Assembly: GCF_021735935.1 (NCBI RefSeq)
Contig: NZ_WMDZ01000001.1
Span: 2,480,001-2,544,000, forward strand
Direction of reading: 5' to 3'
Source: Sulfitobacter sp. M39
GTDB taxonomy: Bacteria; Pseudomonadota; Alphaproteobacteria; Rhodobacterales; Rhodobacteraceae
DNA length: 64,000 nt
Shown here: one piece after another, positions 18,094 to 28,129 of the stretch
Position numbering within the stretch: the stretch's first letter is position 1
Layout: every line of letters starts with the position of its first letter
Notes under the pieces: model-generated
Told to the model about the DNA's origin: nothing
Seen by the model: the letters and a program-made list of their open reading frames with translations, nothing else
The model's database searches: none
Made by a program: the position numbers and the translations under genes

Positions 18094-20235
18094 TCAGCCC
18101 TGCGCGGCTTTCAGCTCCAACCGGCGGGCATGCAGGACAGGTTCGGTATAGCCCGAAGGCTGCACGCGCCCTTTCAGCACCAGATCGCTGGCGGCTTGAA
18201 AGGCGGTGCCGTCAAAACCCGGTGCCATAGGCTGGTAAAGCGGATCGCCCGCATTCTGCCGGTCCACGACAGCGGCCATCTTCCTGAGCGCCGCCGTCAC
18301 CTGCTCTTGCGAGATCACCCCGTGGTGCAACCAGTTCGCCAGCGCCTGAGCCGAGATGCGGCAGGTCGCGCGGTCTTCCATCAGGCCGACGTCATGGATG
18401 TCTGGCACCTTCGAGCACCCAACACCCTGATCGACCCATCGCACAACATAGCCAAGGATGCCTTGGGCGTTGTTCTCAACCTCCTGCGCGATATCCGCGT
18501 CCGACAGGTTACGCCCGTCAAGTACCGGAATGGTCAGCAGATCGGCCAGCGTGCCACGGGCCCCACCCTGTTTGATCTCGTCCTGACGCGCCAACACGTC
18601 GATTTTGTGGTAGTGCATCGCGTGCAGTGTGGCGGCCGTGGGCGACGGCACCCAAGCGCAGTTCGCACCCGCCTTGGGGTGACCGATCTTGGCCTCAAGC
18701 ATCGCCTCCATCAGGTCGGGCATGGCCCACATGCCCTTGCCGATCTGGGCGCGTCCCTGCAGCCCGCAGGCCAGACCGATATCAACGTTACGATCCTCAT
18801 AGGCGCTGATCCAGGGGGCGTTTTTCATCTCGCCCTTGGGCACCATCGGCCCTGCCTCCATAGAGGTGTGGATCTCGTCGCCGGTCCGATCAAGGAAGCC
18901 GGTGTTGATGAACGCGACACGAGATTTGGCCGCGCGGATACACTCCGCGAGGTTGACCGAGGTGCGGCGCTCTTCATCCATGATGCCCAGCTTGACCGTA
19001 TTGGCAGGCAGACCCAGCACGGTTTCCACGCGGGTGAATATCTCATCGGCAAAGGCCACTTCCTCGGGCCCGTGCATCTTGGGCTTGACCACATAGACCG
19101 ATCCCGCCACCGAGTTGCGCATGCCTTGGGTCTTTTGCAGATCGTGCATCGCGACCAGCGTGGTGACCATCGCATCCATCAGCCCTTCGCCAATCTCGCG
19201 CCCGTCGCGGTCCAGAATGGCGGGGTTGGTCATCAGGTGGCCGACATTGCGCACCAGCATCAACGACCGCCCCTTGATCGTCAGCGCGCTGCCATCGGGC
19301 GCGGCATAGTGGCGATCCCCGTGCATCTCGCGCGTGACCTGCTGGCCGCCCTTCTCGAAGGTTTCCGACAGATCGCCTTTCATCAGCCCCAACCAGTTAC
19401 CATAGGCCACGACCTTGTCCTCGGCGTCCACAGCAGCAACGCTGTCTTCACAATCCATGATCGTGGACATCGCAGATTCCAGCAGCACATCCGCCACGCC
19501 TGCCGGATCGGTCTTGCCAATATTATGCGCGGCGTCGATCCGGATTTCGATGTGCAGCCCGTTGTTGCGCAGCAAGATCGCCTCGGGCGCGGCTGCGTCC
19601 CCACGGTAGCCGACAAACTGCGCCCGATCTTTCAACGCAGGTGTCAGCGCGCCGTCAACCACGGCATACCCCGTTACATCCGCGTGGCTGCCAGAGCTAA
19701 GCGGGGCCGCGTCATCCAGAAACGCCTTGGCCTGCGCCACGACCCGTGCACCACGGTCCGCATCGTATCCCTTGCCCTGCGGCAGATCACCCAAAGCGTC
19801 GGTGCCGTAATAGGCGTCATACAGGCTGCCCCACCGCGCATTGGCGGCGTTCAGCGCAAAGCGGGCGTTGGTGATCGGCACCACCAGCTGCGGGCCGGGC
19901 ACCTGTGCGATTTCAGGGTCGACGCCTTTTGTGTCAATCTCGAACGCGGGGCCTTCGGGCACCAGATACCCGATCTCGCGCAGAAAGCTTGTGTAGGCGT
20001 CCGCATCATGAGGCTGGCCGGCACGTTCTTTGTGCCAGCTGTCGATCTTGGCCTGCATGTTTTCGCGGGTCTGCAACAGCGCGCGGTTCTTGGGGCCAAG
20101 GTCATGCACCAGATCGCTGAGCCCCGCCCAGAACGTTCCCGCATCGATGCCGGTGCCGGGCAGTGCTGCACCCTCGATAAAATCAACCATTTCGGCGGCA
20201 ACCTGAAGGCCGTTTTTGTCGGTACGCTGTGTCAT
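18094..20235 (-). CDS. glcB: Malate synthase G
   Basis: 713 residues, the length of isoform G (about 720), which condenses glyoxylate with acetyl-CoA to give malate. Visible family signatures are [28 protein letters not shown] (with the catalytic and magnesium-ligand acids), [36 protein letters not shown] and the C-terminal [27 protein letters not shown], which carries the conserved Cys and catalytic Asp. I chose the ATG at 20233-20235 (MTQRTDKNG), which has CAGGAG seven bases upstream, over one 14 codons earlier. Followed by glcG. It supports growth on glycolate or C2 compounds. Confidence 0.96.
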   Translation of the reverse strand: MTQRTDKNGLQVAAEMVDFIEGAALPGTGIDAGTFWAGLSDLVHDLGPKNRALLQTRENMQAKIDSWHKERAGQPHDADAYTSFLREIGYLVPEGPAFEIDTKGVDPEIAQVPGPQLVVPITNARFALNAANARWGSLYDAYYGTDALGDLPQGKGYDADRGARVVAQAKAFLDDAAPLSSGSHADVTGYAVVDGALTPALKDRAQFVGYRGDAAAPEAILLRNNGLHIEIRIDAAHNIGKTDPAGVADVLLESAMSTIMDCEDSVAAVDAEDKVVAYGNWLGLMKGDLSETFEKGGQQVTREMHGDRHYAAPDGSALTIKGRSLMLVRNVGHLMTNPAILDRDGREIGEGLMDAMVTTLVAMHDLQKTQGMRNSVAGSVYVVKPKMHGPEEVAFADEIFTRVETVLGLPANTVKLGIMDEERRTSVNLAECIRAAKSRVAFINTGFLDRTGDEIHTSMEAGPMVPKGEMKNAPWISAYEDRNVDIGLACGLQGRAQIGKGMWAMPDLMEAMLEAKIGHPKAGANCAWVPSPTAATLHAMHYHKIDVLARQDEIKQGGARGTLADLLTIPVLDGRNLSDADIAQEVENNAQGILGYVVRWVDQGVGCSKVPDIHDVGLMEDRATCRISAQALANWLHHGVISQEQVTAALRKMAAVVDRQNAGDPLYQPMAPGFDGTAFQAASDLVLKGRVQPSGYTEPVLHARRLELKAAQG

Positions 20236-20341
20236 CTCATAGCTCCTGTCGCTCGCGTGGGATTTGCGTTGCGACAAGACTTAGAAGGTATCCCCCTGTG
20301 GAGCAACATGTATTGGTAAAAACATCTTACCAATGCAGCCC

Positions 20342-20500
20342 CTACTGAGCGTCAGCGGCCCCCCGCGCCCTGCGGCATCGGTCAGAGCAGTATTTCACCG
20401 CCTCCCAATCGCGCGCCCATTTGCGCCGCCAGCTAAAGGGCAGCCCGCAGCTTTGGCATGTCTTGGTCGGCAGATCTGATTTTTTGCGCATTTTCGCCAT
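20342..20500 (-). CDS. DUF2256 small zinc-ribbon-like protein
   Basis: A 52-codon gene with ATG at 20498-20500 and stop at 20342-20344. The protein [10 protein letters not shown]... carries four cysteines as C15-x2-C18 and C38-x3-C42, around the conserved core [18 protein letters not shown]. This is the DUF2256 pattern, found as free 40-60-residue proteins or fused to larger domains. The cysteines probably bind zinc. It is highly basic, so nucleic-acid contact is conceivable but unproven. It lies between glcB and a small membrane-protein gene, all on the minus strand. Confidence 0.85.
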   Translation of the reverse strand: MAKMRKKSDLPTKTCQSCGLPFSWRRKWARDWEAVKYCSDRCRRARGAADAQ

Positions 20501-20534
20501 TGCGCATACCCCCCCGGGAAATCCCTACAATCAT

Positions 20535-20569
20535 AAAAAACGGCAGGCCTTGTTGCCAAAGCCTGCCGT
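20535..20569 (-). terminator. Rho-independent terminator of the 98-residue membrane-protein gene
   Basis: On the minus strand ACGGCAGGC (20569-20561) pairs perfectly with GCCTGCCGT (20548-20540) around a 12-base loop and runs into six Ts. It starts about 40 bases after the stop at 20612. Confidence 0.85.
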
Positions 20570-20611
20570 CCAAATCATTAAATCTTCAATCGTTAAAAGC
20601 GCTTATAAAAC

Positions 20612-20908
20612 TCAGTTGCTTTCATTTGTCCCCGGTGCGACGGGATCAACAGGCGCTGCGTTTGTGTCATCCGCCTGTGTCGTGCCGCTGGCGTCCTCGT
20701 CGGTCACCGCGGGGACGGTGCTGTCAGTGGTAATCTCTTGTGTACCTTCTTCGGCGGCGGGCTGACGGTCTTCGCGGCCGTTATCAATGAGCACGAAACC
20801 AAGGATAGCCGTGATCACGATGCCGAAAATCATCGCGCCTTTAACGCCAAGAAGCGCGGGTTTGTGCCGTTTCTTTTGCTTGTCGATATTTGTGTCGGGT
20901 GCAGACAT
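20612..20908 (-). CDS. Small single-pass membrane protein, unknown function
   Basis: 98 residues. A basic N-terminus (KQKKRHKPALLGVKG) is followed by one membrane helix at about 26-42 (MIFGIVITAILGFVLID), then an acidic, Thr/Ala/Pro-rich tail (about 45-98) with low complexity. The basic flank suggests an N-in, C-out orientation with a periplasmic disordered tail. I do not recognise the family. It is transcribed away from pepN and ends in a good terminator. Confidence 0.7.
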   Translation of the reverse strand: MSAPDTNIDKQKKRHKPALLGVKGAMIFGIVITAILGFVLIDNGREDRQPAAEEGTQEITTDSTVPAVTDEDASGTTQADDTNAAPVDPVAPGTNESN

Positions 20909-21024
20909 GATGCCCTCCGATGGGTTCGGTGATTGTTGAGCTTCTTAGGTGGCGACCTTGCAGGTGCCGTGTTGCAAGACTAACTTGAGCGCCGGACATC
21001 TGGTTCCAAACAGAAGGAAAAAAC

Positions 21025-23577
21025 ATGCGCGACGCTGCCCCCCAGACGATATATCTGGCCGACTACACGCCTTATGGCTTTATCATCGACGATGTCGCGC
21101 TGCATTTCGATCTGGACCCGCGCAAGACCCGCGTCAAAAGCCGTATCTCCTTTCGCCCCAACCCCGATGCAAGCGACCACACGTTCTTTCTGCACGGGGA
21201 GAACCTGTCGCTCGTGTCGGCCATGATTGACGGCACGCCCGTCTCGCCCGAGGTGACGCCCCAGGGGCTGACCTGCGCTGTGCCAAACGCGCCCTTCGTC
21301 TGGGAAGCGGAGGTAGAGATCGACCCGATGGGCAACACCGCGCTTGAGGGGCTTTATATGTCGAACGGCATGTATTGCACCCAATGCGAGGCGGAAGGCT
21401 TTCGCAAGATCACCTATTACCCCGACCGCCCCGATGTGATGGCGGTGTTTACCGTGACCATCAACGGACCACACCCAGTATTGCTGTCCAACGGCAACCC
21501 CGTCAGCAGCGGCAAGGATACCGCCGAATGGCATGATCCCTGGCCCAAGCCTGCCTACCTGTTTGCTCTGGTCGCGGGCGATCTGGTCGCACATCCCGGC
21601 AGCTTCACCACGAAATCAGGCCGCAAGGTTGACCTGAACCTCTATGTGCGCCCCGGTGACGAAGGCAAATGCGCCTTTGGCATGCAGGCACTGAAAGACA
21701 GTATGAAATGGGACGAAGAGGTTTATGGCCGTGAATACGACCTTGATCTGTTCAACATCGTCGCTGTGGATGACTTCAACATGGGCGCGATGGAGAATAA
21801 GGGGCTGAACATCTTCAACTCCTCCGCCGTTCTCGCGTCGCCTGAAACCTCGACCGATATGAACTTTGAACGGATCGAGGCGATTATCGCGCATGAGTAT
21901 TTTCACAACTGGACCGGCAACCGCATCACCTGCCGTGATTGGTTTCAGCTGTGCCTGAAGGAAGGGCTGACGGTCTATCGCGACAGCCAGTTCACCTCTG
22001 ACATGCGGTCTGCCGCGGTGAAGCGGATCGGCGACGTGATCGACCTGCGCGCCCGCCAGTTCCCCGAGGACCAAGGCCCGCTGGCCCACCCCGTGCGCCC
22101 CGAGAGCTTTCAGGAAATCAACAACTTCTACACCGCCACGGTCTATGAAAAAGGGGCCGAGGTGATTGGCATGCTCAAGCTGCTGGTGGGGGACGCGGCG
22201 TATTCAGCGGCGCTTGACCTCTATTTCGATCGCCACGACGGGCAGGCTTGCACCATCGAAGACTGGCTACAGGTTTTCGAGGATACAACAGGCCGCGATC
22301 TGCGGCAGTTCAAACGCTGGTATTCCCAAGCGGGCACGCCGCAGCTGTCGGTCACCGAAAGCTGGGACCACGGCACATTGACCTTGCATTTCAAGCAACA
22401 CACCCCCGCCAGTGCGGCCACCGCCGACCCGCGGGCCTATGTGCTGCCGATCGCTGTCGGGCTGATCGGTCAGGACGGGGACGAGGTGCACGAGACCACG
22501 GTGCTGGAAATGACACAGGCCGAACAAAGCTTTGTCTTTGACGATCTGGGGACGCGGCCTGTGGCATCCGTGCTGCGCGGCTTCTCTGCGCCGGTGGTGC
22601 TGACCCAAGACCTGTCGGACGCAGACCGCGCGCATCTGCTGGCCCATGACACCGATCCGTTCAACCGTTGGGAACAGGGGCGCATGCTGGCCTATGGGTC
22701 GCTGCTTGGGATGATCCGCGAGGGCAAGGCCCCGAATAAGGATTGGCTAGCCGGTATCCGCGCGGTGATCGGGGATGAGACCCTTGATCCGGCGTATCGC
22801 GCGCTGATGCTGGGGCTGCCGTCGCAATCCGATCTGGCACGGGCGTTATCAGAGGCCGGCGACACCCCAGACCCCGACATCATCTATGCCGCGACCGAGG
22901 CGACCCGCGCCGCAATGGCCGACGCTTTTGCCGATCTGTTGCCGACGCTCTACCGCCGTCACACCGTCGACGCCCCATTTGATCCAAACGCTAAACAGGC
23001 GGGCAAGCGCGCCTTGTCCAATGCCGCCCTGTCGCTGCTGACGCGCAATGACGACGGCGTGCTCGCGCAAGAGCAATATGACGCGGCCGACAATATGACC
23101 CAGCAGCTTTCCGCGCTGGCCAATCTGGTCCGCGCCGGTCGCGGCAACAAGGCTGTCGAGGCCTTCGAGGCACAGTGGAAAGCGGACCGTCTGGTGATGG
23201 ACAAATGGTTCGGCCTGCAGGTGATGGAAGCCGACCCCGAAGACGCCCACGAGGTGGTCGAGACGCTGACCAAACACCCTGACTTCAACTGGAAGAACCC
23301 CAACCGCTTCCGCGCTGTGCTGGGGGCCTTTGCTGCGCATCACGCGGGCTTCCACCATGCCTCGGGCGCGGGCTACCGTCTGCTTGCCGATTGGCTGATC
23401 CAGCTTGATCCGGTGAACCCGCAGACCACTGCGCGGATGTGTTCGGCCTTCCAGACATGGAAACGCTATGACGCTGACCGTCAGAACATGATCAAGGCAG
23501 AGCTGGACCGCATCCTGTCGCAGCCCGGCCTGTCGCGTGACACGACCGAAATGCTGACACGTATCCGCGGTGCATGA
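21025..23577 (+). CDS. pepN: Aminopeptidase N (M1 family)
   Basis: 850 residues, close to the bacterial PepN length. The exopeptidase motif GAMEN is at 254-258 and the zinc site is H290-E-Y-F-H294 with E313 as third ligand, in the usual HExxH-x18-E order. The N-terminus (TIYLADYTPYGFIIDDVALHFDL) matches the PepN beta domain, and the C-terminal half is helical. It removes N-terminal residues from peptides in the cytoplasm. AGAAGGAAAAAAC precedes the ATG. The stop overlaps the start of the next gene by eight bases. It could process peptides brought in by the transporter at 4.9-8.8 kb, but they are separate units. Confidence 0.97.
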   Translation: MRDAAPQTIYLADYTPYGFIIDDVALHFDLDPRKTRVKSRISFRPNPDASDHTFFLHGENLSLVSAMIDGTPVSPEVTPQGLTCAVPNAPFVWEAEVEIDPMGNTALEGLYMSNGMYCTQCEAEGFRKITYYPDRPDVMAVFTVTINGPHPVLLSNGNPVSSGKDTAEWHDPWPKPAYLFALVAGDLVAHPGSFTTKSGRKVDLNLYVRPGDEGKCAFGMQALKDSMKWDEEVYGREYDLDLFNIVAVDDFNMGAMENKGLNIFNSSAVLASPETSTDMNFERIEAIIAHEYFHNWTGNRITCRDWFQLCLKEGLTVYRDSQFTSDMRSAAVKRIGDVIDLRARQFPEDQGPLAHPVRPESFQEINNFYTATVYEKGAEVIGMLKLLVGDAAYSAALDLYFDRHDGQACTIEDWLQVFEDTTGRDLRQFKRWYSQAGTPQLSVTESWDHGTLTLHFKQHTPASAATADPRAYVLPIAVGLIGQDGDEVHETTVLEMTQAEQSFVFDDLGTRPVASVLRGFSAPVVLTQDLSDADRAHLLAHDTDPFNRWEQGRMLAYGSLLGMIREGKAPNKDWLAGIRAVIGDETLDPAYRALMLGLPSQSDLARALSEAGDTPDPDIIYAATEATRAAMADAFADLLPTLYRRHTVDAPFDPNAKQAGKRALSNAALSLLTRNDDGVLAQEQYDAADNMTQQLSALANLVRAGRGNKAVEAFEAQWKADRLVMDKWFGLQVMEADPEDAHEVVETLTKHPDFNWKNPNRFRAVLGAFAAHHAGFHHASGAGYRLLADWLIQLDPVNPQTTARMCSAFQTWKRYDADRQNMIKAELDRILSQPGLSRDTTEMLTRIRGA

Positions 23578-24031
23578 CGCTGCCGAAGGTGTCCCGTCGC
23601 GGGGCACCTTCCACCACCGCCGAGCGGGTCGCAGCCTTTGGACGGCATTGGTGGTCGCGGCTGTCTGGCTGGCGCTGATCGCTGCCTATGTCGTGATTGA
23701 AGCGTCCCCGATGATAGTGGCGATCGTCGCCCTCTTTACCCTGCCCGCGCTATGGGAACTTGCGACGAACCCCATCGCCCGGCTGAGCCTCTCCCCGCAG
23801 GTGCTGGTCTGGCAGCGGGGCAAGGATAAGGTCACCATCCCGCTCAACACAATCGACCACATCCGCCTTGATACGCGGGTGGACCTCTCTGTACGCGCGA
23901 CGGTGGTGCTGCGCTCGGGGCAACGGTTGCGTGTTCCCCCCGATGCCATGCCACCGCACCGCCCGTTCGAGTACGCGCTGCACGCCGCGGGCGTCCCCAC
24001 GCGGCGGCACCACTTTAGCCTGCGCGGCTAG
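23570..24031 (+). CDS. Membrane protein with PH-like domain, unknown function
   Basis: 153 residues from a GTG at 23570 that overlaps the pepN stop by eight bases, so translation is probably coupled. Two adjacent membrane helices (about 25-65, TALVVAAVWLALIAAYVVIEASPMIVAIVALFTL split by a short turn) are followed by a beta-rich soluble region (LSLSPQVLVWQRGKDKVTIPLNTIDHIRLDTR) reminiscent of bacterial PH domains. The combination is common in small uncharacterised alphaproteobacterial proteins. It converges with the transglycosylase gene. An ATG at 23574 in another frame stops after about 33 codons. Confidence 0.65.
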   Translation: MHDAAEGVPSRGTFHHRRAGRSLWTALVVAAVWLALIAAYVVIEASPMIVAIVALFTLPALWELATNPIARLSLSPQVLVWQRGKDKVTIPLNTIDHIRLDTRVDLSVRATVVLRSGQRLRVPPDAMPPHRPFEYALHAAGVPTRRHHFSLRG

Positions 24032-24051
24032 GCCGGCCACGGGCGGCGCGT

Positions 24052-24894
24052 TCAGGGGCGCGGCTTGGGGCGCGTCGCATCCAGTGGTTTGCAATAGGCC
24101 TGCTGCTTCAGCCAGCGTGACATGTCCCGACGTTTCGCAGGGCTGCGCAATGGGCCCCAATCCGCAGCGACACCGCGCCCGCCGCGGCCATAGATCACCC
24201 CGTCACGGGGCACGGTGACCGCCATGATCCGCACCGCACAGCTGAGGTTCGCGGCCCCGTTCTGCAACCCCGCGCCCGTGCCGACGTTGCAGCCATAGCC
24301 GCGTGCGGTGGCAGGCAGGATCTGCAGCAGCCCGTACCACAGACCGCCACCCCCGACCGCGCGGGCCTTATAGGTGCTTTCGTGTTTCGCCAGCGCCGAC
24401 ATAAAACCGACCCAGAACGCCCTGCGGTCCGCGTCCGAGGCCGTGGGATAGGCCGGGCACCAGTCGTTGATGTCGGCGGGCACCATATCAACCAAGGGCT
24501 TGCCGTGGGACTTGAGCGCGGACAGCGCCGTGCGCGTCCAGACCGCATGCCCGCGCCGGTGCTGCCACCTTGTGCGCGGGATCACCCCATTGCGCGCAGG
24601 CGGCGAGACCTCGTAAAGATTGATCGGCGCGGCGGTCGCAAGGTCGGGGCCCGCTGTGCCACCCTCTCCGGGCAATGCGGGCGCGGGCTCGATCGGCGCG
24701 GCGGCGGGCGTTTCGGTCTCGGCAGGATCGGGGACCGCGCTGCGGGCGACCGGGCGCAGGACATTCACCGTTTCGGCCGCCAGCGGCGGTGCCACGCCGC
24801 CGGACAAAAGCGCGATCATCACCGGTGCAAGAATCACCCGCCCCAGGCTACCGCGCCGCACCCCTTTGCAATGTGCTGCTATCTTTGCTGACAT
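24052..24894 (-). CDS. Lytic transglycosylase-like (SLT domain) protein
   Basis: 280 residues. A basic N-terminus and a hydrophobic segment (VILAPVMIALLSGGVAPPLAAE) form a likely signal peptide. An Ala/Pro/Glu-rich linker (about 50-100) leads to an SLT-like domain: FMSALAKHESTYKARA contains the candidate catalytic Glu, and GLWYGLLQILPATARGYGC corresponds to the GLMQI motif. Such enzymes cleave peptidoglycan glycan strands in the periplasm. Cysteines near the active site and in NLSCAVRIM may form a disulfide. I chose the ATG at 24892-24894; 26 further codons upstream lack signal features. Confidence 0.75.
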   Translation of the reverse strand: MSAKIAAHCKGVRRGSLGRVILAPVMIALLSGGVAPPLAAETVNVLRPVARSAVPDPAETETPAAAPIEPAPALPGEGGTAGPDLATAAPINLYEVSPPARNGVIPRTRWQHRRGHAVWTRTALSALKSHGKPLVDMVPADINDWCPAYPTASDADRRAFWVGFMSALAKHESTYKARAVGGGGLWYGLLQILPATARGYGCNVGTGAGLQNGAANLSCAVRIMAVTVPRDGVIYGRGGRGVAADWGPLRSPAKRRDMSRWLKQQAYCKPLDATRPKPRP

Positions 24895-25101
24895 CCCTAG
24901 TCCCCCACTCGTATTCGCGCACAACATAGCGTGTTTCGCGCCATCGTCGCCGGTCTTTGAACAATCAGGCATTATTCAGCCTTAATGCCGTGTTCAGACG
25001 ATCGGCAAATCCCAGACTAACCATCGCGATGCCATCTTGGTGCCCAATTATACCGCCACTTTATTCAACAGAAGACGGGTTCATATAGGACTGGACAAAC
25101 G

Positions 25102-26415
25102 ATGCGGCACCTCAAGAATTTATTCAAACGCAAAAGCGTCCCGACGCTGCTGTTGGATTCTGACGATCTTGGCCAAACGCCGCGCAGCCAAGAGCCCCGC
25201 CCGCAGCCTCAGAAAACCGCGCAAACTGCCGCGCCGCGCCCTGATGCTGTACCCCCGTCGCCTCATGAAATGCTCAGCATCGACTGCCCTGATCCCACCG
25301 CCGAGGACCGTCTTTGCGATGAAAACCACCAGTTGGGCCAAGGCTTGGTGCGGCAGGAGAATTGGGCGGCGCTGTCAAAGGTGATCCGCGCGGCAGACGC
25401 CGATGGCACGCTCACCCCCGGGTCCATGCCTGTGGCCGAGCTGATCGCCTATGGTGCCCGTGCCGATGTGGTGATGGCGACGGAGCACGCGATCGAAGAC
25501 GTTGACAGCGGCTTTGCCAAAGCCCTGCTGAGCGGGATCGAGGATTTCGAACATGTGCTGGACGAGCATCAAGACGATTACGTCGTCGCCTGCGTCGTGG
25601 CACAGGCGCATATCGACATCGGCTGGGCATGGCGCGGCAAAGGCGAAAGCAACGTGCTGCCGCAACGCAATCGCGACGCCTGCATCGCCCATTTCGAGCG
25701 CGCCGGAGAGATCATCGCCCCCTTCATTGCCCAGCATCCCACTAGCGCGCTTGTGGCGACCACCTGCTGCGCCCATGCGAGCGGGCCGTTCAACCACCAA
25801 GGCGGGCTGCGCGAAAGCTACGAAAAGCTGATCATGCTCAACCCGCTGAACCCGCGCCCCATGCGCGCCTTGGGCAACCACCTGCTGCCGCGCCATCACG
25901 GCGGCTATTCAGAGCTTGAGCTTGAAGCCCGACGCACCGCCGCGCGGGTACAGAATGTCTGGGGGGCCGGTGGCTATACCTGGGTGATGTTTGACGCGAT
26001 CTGCTCTGACGATACGGCCTGTGCCAATCTGGACGTAGACTATTTCATCGACGGATTGCGCGACATACTTGCCCATCACTCCACCGCCTATTTCGCGAAC
26101 CTGCTGGCGGCCTATTGCGCCAATATGACCAGCTTTGGCGGCGGCGGAAACGAACGCGCCGACAGCATCCGCGCCCGCATCGGTGCCTGCACCGAATGGA
26201 TCATCCGTGCACATCTGACAGAATTGCACCCGATGATCTGGGCCCATGCCGCCCACGGCTTTGACAACAACCTGCGCATCCGGTCGCCGCATAAGTTCGC
26301 CGCGTCCGGCCGCGAGGATGCGATGCAGGTGATGACCAGCCTGTTCCGTTCCGAGCTCGCCTCGGGGCAGCGGATCGTGTTCACCAGCAAGGGGCCACAG
26401 GCCACGCCTGCCTAA
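25102..26415 (+). CDS. Unrecognised 437-residue protein with helical, TPR-like C-terminal region
   Basis: I do not recognise this family. The N-terminus (1-60) is basic and Pro/Gln/Ala-rich, likely disordered. From about residue 75 the sequence is ordered and helix-rich. SYEKLIMLNPLNPRPMRALGNHLLP resembles a TPR turn, followed by the distinctive HHGGYSELELEARRTAARV, WGAGGYTWVMFDAI and a His/Cys cluster (ATTCCAHASGPFNHQGG). No signal peptide or membrane helix is seen, so it should be cytosolic. It stands alone between a divergent transglycosylase gene and gatB. Codon use looks like its neighbours. Function unknown. Confidence 0.75.
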   Translation: MRHLKNLFKRKSVPTLLLDSDDLGQTPRSQEPRPQPQKTAQTAAPRPDAVPPSPHEMLSIDCPDPTAEDRLCDENHQLGQGLVRQENWAALSKVIRAADADGTLTPGSMPVAELIAYGARADVVMATEHAIEDVDSGFAKALLSGIEDFEHVLDEHQDDYVVACVVAQAHIDIGWAWRGKGESNVLPQRNRDACIAHFERAGEIIAPFIAQHPTSALVATTCCAHASGPFNHQGGLRESYEKLIMLNPLNPRPMRALGNHLLPRHHGGYSELELEARRTAARVQNVWGAGGYTWVMFDAICSDDTACANLDVDYFIDGLRDILAHHSTAYFANLLAAYCANMTSFGGGGNERADSIRARIGACTEWIIRAHLTELHPMIWAHAAHGFDNNLRIRSPHKFAASGREDAMQVMTSLFRSELASGQRIVFTSKGPQATPA

Positions 26416-26538
26416 GATCGCCCTCGGGCCGCACCTCTGGGCCGGTCCGTGCGCGCATTGGCGCGGCCTGCCTCTTGCAGCACCCCGCCCCCTGTCTTAT
26501 GACCAAGGCGTTCTGTTTCTGACGCCAAAGGTGCCCCC

Positions 26539-28050
26539 ATGCTTGACCTGACCTATGACACCCCCAAAGTGCGCACCATTGCGGGTGCCAAACATGACTG
26601 GGAACTGGTCATCGGGATGGAGGTGCACGCGCAGGTTCTGTCGAACGCAAAACTCTTTTCCGCCGCCTCGACCAAATTCGGGGCCGAGCCGAACAACAAC
26701 GTCGCTTTCGTTGACGCGGCCATGCCCGGCATGCTGCCTACCATCAACGAATACTGCGTCGAACAGGCCGTGCGCACGGGTCTGGGCCTGAAGGCCGAGA
26801 TCAACCTGCACAGCGCCTTTGACCGCAAGAACTATTTCTACCCCGACCTGCCACAGGGCTATCAGATCTCGCAGCTTTATCACCCCATTGTGGGCGAAGG
26901 TGAAGTGCTGGTGGAACTGGGCGACGGCACGGCGCGGCTGGTGCGCGTTGAACGCATCCACCTTGAACAGGACGCGGGCAAATCGATCCACGACATGGAC
27001 CCGAACATGTCCTTCGTCGACCTGAACCGCACCGGTGTTGCGCTGATGGAGATCGTGAGCCGCCCCGACATTCGCGGCCCCGAAGAGGCAGCCGCCTATC
27101 TGACCAAACTGCGCCAGATCCTGCGCTATCTGGGGACGTGTAACGGGGACATGCAATCCGGTGCCATGCGCGCGGATGTGAACGTGTCGATCTGCCTGCC
27201 CGGTCAGTATGAAAAATATCAGGAAACACAGGACTTCAGCCATCTGGGCACGCGCTGCGAGATCAAGAACATGAACTCCATGCGGTTCATCCAGCAAGCG
27301 ATCGAGGTCGAGGCGAAACGCCAGATTGCCATCGTCGAGGCCGGTGGCGAAGTGGTGCAGGAAACCCGCCTGTTCGATCCGGACAAGCAGGAAACCCGCT
27401 CCATGCGCTCCAAGGAAGAGGCGCATGACTATCGCTATTTCCCCGACCCCGATCTGTTGCCGCTGGTGATCGAACAGGCGTGGGTGGACGACATCGGTGC
27501 CAACCTGCCCGAACTGCCCGACGCCAAGAAAGCGCGCTTTATCAAAGACTTCGGCCTCAGCGACTATGACGCCTCGGTGCTGACCTCGGATCTGGACAGC
27601 GCAGGCTATTTCGAGGCGACCGCACAGGGTCGCGACGGCAAGATGGCGGCGAACTGGGTGATCAACGAACTGTTTGGCCGTCTCAAGAAAGACGAGAAAG
27701 CCATCACCGACAGCCCCGTTAGCCCTGCTCAGCTTGGCGGTGTGATTGATCTGATCGCCTCGGATGCGATTTCGGGCAAGATCGCCAAGGACCTGTTTGA
27801 AATTGTCTATACCGAAGGCGGTGATCCTGCGGTGATCGTTGAAGAACGCGGGATGAAGCAGGTCACAGACACCAGCGCGATCGAGGCCGCCGTGGACGAG
27901 ATCATCGCCGCGAACCCCGATCAAGTCGCCAAAGCGCGCGAGAATCCAAAGCTCGCCGGTTGGTTCGTCGGTCAGACGATGAAGGCCACGGGCGGCAAGG
28001 CGAACCCCAAAGCGGTCAACCAGATCGTCGCGCAAAAACTGAACGGCTAA
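26539..28050 (+). CDS. gatB: Aspartyl/glutamyl-tRNA(Asn/Gln) amidotransferase subunit B
   Basis: 503 residues, the usual GatB length. The cradle domain starts [21 protein letters not shown] and contains [20 protein letters not shown]-like [19 protein letters not shown], and [24 protein letters not shown]. The C-terminal YqeY-like tail ([33 protein letters not shown]) is complete. With GatA and GatC, which are not in the window, it converts Glu-tRNA(Gln) or Asp-tRNA(Asn) to the amide form. AAAGG lies eight bases before the ATG, and a strong terminator follows the stop. Confidence 0.97.
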   Translation: MLDLTYDTPKVRTIAGAKHDWELVIGMEVHAQVLSNAKLFSAASTKFGAEPNNNVAFVDAAMPGMLPTINEYCVEQAVRTGLGLKAEINLHSAFDRKNYFYPDLPQGYQISQLYHPIVGEGEVLVELGDGTARLVRVERIHLEQDAGKSIHDMDPNMSFVDLNRTGVALMEIVSRPDIRGPEEAAAYLTKLRQILRYLGTCNGDMQSGAMRADVNVSICLPGQYEKYQETQDFSHLGTRCEIKNMNSMRFIQQAIEVEAKRQIAIVEAGGEVVQETRLFDPDKQETRSMRSKEEAHDYRYFPDPDLLPLVIEQAWVDDIGANLPELPDAKKARFIKDFGLSDYDASVLTSDLDSAGYFEATAQGRDGKMAANWVINELFGRLKKDEKAITDSPVSPAQLGGVIDLIASDAISGKIAKDLFEIVYTEGGDPAVIVEERGMKQVTDTSAIEAAVDEIIAANPDQVAKARENPKLAGWFVGQTMKATGGKANPKAVNQIVAQKLNG

Positions 28051-28056
28051 GGCATC

Positions 28057-28090
28057 GGGCCGGGGTTCACCAAAAACCCCGGCCCTTTTC
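28057..28090 (+). terminator. Rho-independent terminator of gatB
   Basis: An 11-pair stem, GGGCCGGGGTT (28057-28067) with AACCCCGGCCC (28075-28085), seven-base loop, followed by TTTTC. It begins seven bases after the gatB stop. Confidence 0.9.
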
Positions 28091-28129
28091 TTGCCACGCT
28101 CCCCCCTGACATCCTCTGAAAGGTCATTT

